From: Methanooceanicella nereidis
GTDB lineage: Archaea; Halobacteriota; Methanocellia; Methanocellales; Methanocellaceae
DNA length: 64,000 bases
Assembly (NCBI RefSeq): GCF_021023085.1
Contig: NZ_PGCK01000001.1
Coordinates: 248,001 to 312,000, forward strand
Reading direction: 5' to 3'
Part shown: in pieces, positions 62,591 through 64,000 of the stretch
Numbering within the stretch: position 1 is the stretch's first letter
How the letters are laid out: every line of letters starts with the position of its first letter
Made by a program: the position numbers and the translations under genes
The notes under the pieces: model-generated
Told to the model about the DNA's origin: nothing
What the model saw: only the letters and a program-made list of their open reading frames with translations
Databases searched by the model: none

Positions 62591-64000
62591 ATGGCTACCG
62601 ATGGAAATATGGATGCCCGAACCGCACAGACCCATGACATCAGCGACCTCAGGAGGAAGAAAGACCTGCCGGGCATTGTCAATGTACTCAGGACGGCAGA
62701 TGACCCTTCTTTGAGGAAAGAGGCTGCATGGACGCTGGGGGAGATAGGAGCTTCGGATTCCGCCAGGGCGCTGATCGAAGCCCTAAAGGATAACGACTGG
62801 AAGGTCCGGAGGGAATCCGCATGGGCCCTGGGGAAGATAGGCAGGCCTGCCATAGATCATCTTATTCTTGCATTGAATGATAAAGAAGGATACGTACAGA
62901 GAAATGCGGCAGAAGCACTGGGCTGGATAGGGGATGAACGTGCAGTCGGGCCTTTGATGATAGCCCTCAAGGACAATGGATGGTATGTCCGAAGGGATGC
63001 CGCATGCGCACTGGGGAAGATAGGTGACCCTCGTGCTGTGGAGCTTTTAATAGAGTCGCTAAGAGATGAAAACAATAAGGTCAGGCGCGAGGCGGCATGG
63101 GCACTTGGTAAGCTGGGAGACAGGCGGGCCCTGGAGCCGCTGGAAAAAGCTTTATCGGACGCTGATCCCGGGGTCAGGGACATCGCTCAAGACGCCCTTA
63201 AGAAAGGGAAATTAACAGTAATAGAAAATGACAATGACGTAGAGCGAAAACCATTCTCGGCCGAAGAAAAAGTCGATAAGTCAGTGATCATCGACACCCT
63301 GATCTGTTCCCTTAGCAGCAAAGACGCATTCATAAGGCGTGACGCTGCCCGTATGTTAGGAAATATGAAGGATCCGCGGGCAGTTGAGCCGCTGATTAAC
63401 ACATTATCGGACACCGAATGGTCCATAAGGCAGGCTGCCTCGGAATCCCTTGGAAATATCGGAGATAAAAGAGCTGTCAGATCACTGATAGTCGCTTTAA
63501 AGGATACTAGCTGGTATGTCAGGAAGAACGCTGCCCGTGCACTGGGAAAAATTGGCGACCATGCTGCAGTAGAGCCGCTTTCCTGCCTGTTAAGGGACGA
63601 GGCAAGGTTCGTGCGTGAGGATGCGGCGTGGGCGCTGGGAGAGACGGGCGACCCGATAGTTGTGGACGTGCTGAAAAAAGCATTAAGCGATGAAGACCCG
63701 GATGTCAGAATGAATGCGTCCGAAGCCCTTAAAAAGCTGGTAGAGCCGCTGATCCTAGCTCTGAAAAGCGATGATGCGAACGTTAGAGAGAATGCCGCGT
63801 CTTCGCTGGGAAAGATAGGTGATGCCAGGGCAGTGAAGCCATTAATAGACGCGCTAAAAGACGATGACGCAGTAGTGAGGGAAAGCGTCGTCGAAGCCCT
63901 TGGAAAAATATCGGATAAGTCTGCGGTGGAACCGTTGATCAGCGTCTTAAGATCGGAGCATGGCTACGTTAAGAAAGACGCTGCATATGCACTGGGAATG
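62591..64000 (+). CDS. HEAT-repeat (PBS lyase-like) protein, incomplete at window edge
   Basis: An open frame of exactly 470 codons from ATG 62591 (MATDGNMDARTAQ) with no stop before the window end. It is built from about 30-residue units such as REAAWTLGEIG, RRESAWALGKIG, RRDAACALGKIGD and RENAASSLGKIGDARA, each with a variable first helix (PLIDALKDDD). About 14 units are visible, with one break near residues 210-225 (LKKGKLTVIENDNDVERKP). Such repeats form a solenoid used for protein binding, or in cyanobacteria for bilin attachment. No catalytic domain is seen in the visible part. The true C-terminus lies outside. Confidence 0.9.
   Translation, partial: MATDGNMDARTAQTHDISDLRRKKDLPGIVNVLRTADDPSLRKEAAWTLGEIGASDSARALIEALKDNDWKVRRESAWALGKIGRPAIDHLILALNDKEGYVQRNAAEALGWIGDERAVGPLMIALKDNGWYVRRDAACALGKIGDPRAVELLIESLRDENNKVRREAAWALGKLGDRRALEPLEKALSDADPGVRDIAQDALKKGKLTVIENDNDVERKPFSAEEKVDKSVIIDTLICSLSSKDAFIRRDAARMLGNMKDPRAVEPLINTLSDTEWSIRQAASESLGNIGDKRAVRSLIVALKDTSWYVRKNAARALGKIGDHAAVEPLSCLLRDEARFVREDAAWALGETGDPIVVDVLKKALSDEDPDVRMNASEALKKLVEPLILALKSDDANVRENAASSLGKIGDARAVKPLIDALKDDDAVVRESVVEALGKISDKSAVEPLISVLRSEHGYVKKDAAYALGM

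Overview
The window comes from a methanogenic archaeon, most likely the Methanocellales or a close relative among the Methanomicrobia. Direct markers are F420-dependent methylene-H4MPT dehydrogenase (Mtd), two adjacent methanofuran biosynthesis genes (mfnD, mfnF), Sep-tRNA:Cys-tRNA synthase, archaeal MCM, aIF2-beta, Kae1/Bud32, the archaeal-type SAM synthetase and TATA-box promoters. The order-level assignment is inference from gene content and protein character. No tRNA, rRNA, insertion sequence or CRISPR array was recognised.

Layout. 0-6 kb: two signal-transduction kinases, one with PocR and four PAS domains, the other with PAS-GAF and an apparently missing phospho-acceptor histidine, plus a squalene-cyclase-like repeat protein and two tiny membrane proteins. 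6-10 kb: a TAXI-type TRAP transporter (binding lipoprotein, DUF1850 protein, fused permease). 10-11.4 kb: a LysE-type exporter and a small membrane protein. 11.4-16.5 kb: an archaeal type IV pilus-like motor operon (VirB11/FlaI-like ATPase, FlaJ/TadC-like platform, RecA/FlaH-like protein with a destroyed P-loop). 16.6-19.5 kb: mfnD-mfnF followed by a lipoprotein gene. 20-25.8 kb: SurE, a repeat cluster, TruA, two PsiE-like proteins, a K+ channel with RCK domains, and Mtd. 26-29 kb: DUF4870 protein, Kae1 and Bud32 (overlapping), Ca2+/Na+ exchanger. 29-31 kb: a PGF-CTERM surface protein and a PfkB-family protein lacking the catalytic Asp.

31-36.6 kb holds two paralogous copies of one module: a TrmB-family regulator divergently transcribed from an ABC-2 ATPase and permease. 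Each intergenic region carries 20-bp palindromes (8-bp half-sites, 4-bp spacer) placed around one central TATA-like element. Half-sites differ between modules (GTAGTAAA versus GTTGTTAA). A further site of the first type lies upstream of the SAM synthetase gene, so a small regulon is possible. This is the most testable new system in the window.

36.7-39.6 kb is an information-processing cluster (MCM, aIF2-beta, DUF424). 40.7-47 kb is on the minus strand: a PhnP-like hydrolase and AAA ATPase, then an archaeal prepilin peptidase, an actin-fold protein with altered nucleotide-binding loops, and a membrane protein with extracellular Ig-like and PEGA domains and a cytoplasmic winged helix. 47-49.5 kb has AmrS and SAM synthetase. 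49.7-55 kb is the condensin operon (coiled-coil protein, SMC, ScpA, ScpB). 55.4-61.9 kb has a Tat-exported DUF3160 lipoprotein, MtnA, an ACT-domain protein, a small exported protein and SepCysS. From 62.6 kb to the edge runs a HEAT-repeat protein with no stop in the window.

Four intergenic clusters (about 21.0, 40.5, 55.2 and 62.1 kb) belong to one repeat family in which direct repeats on one side of an A/T-rich core are mirrored by inverted copies on the other, giving potential long hairpins.
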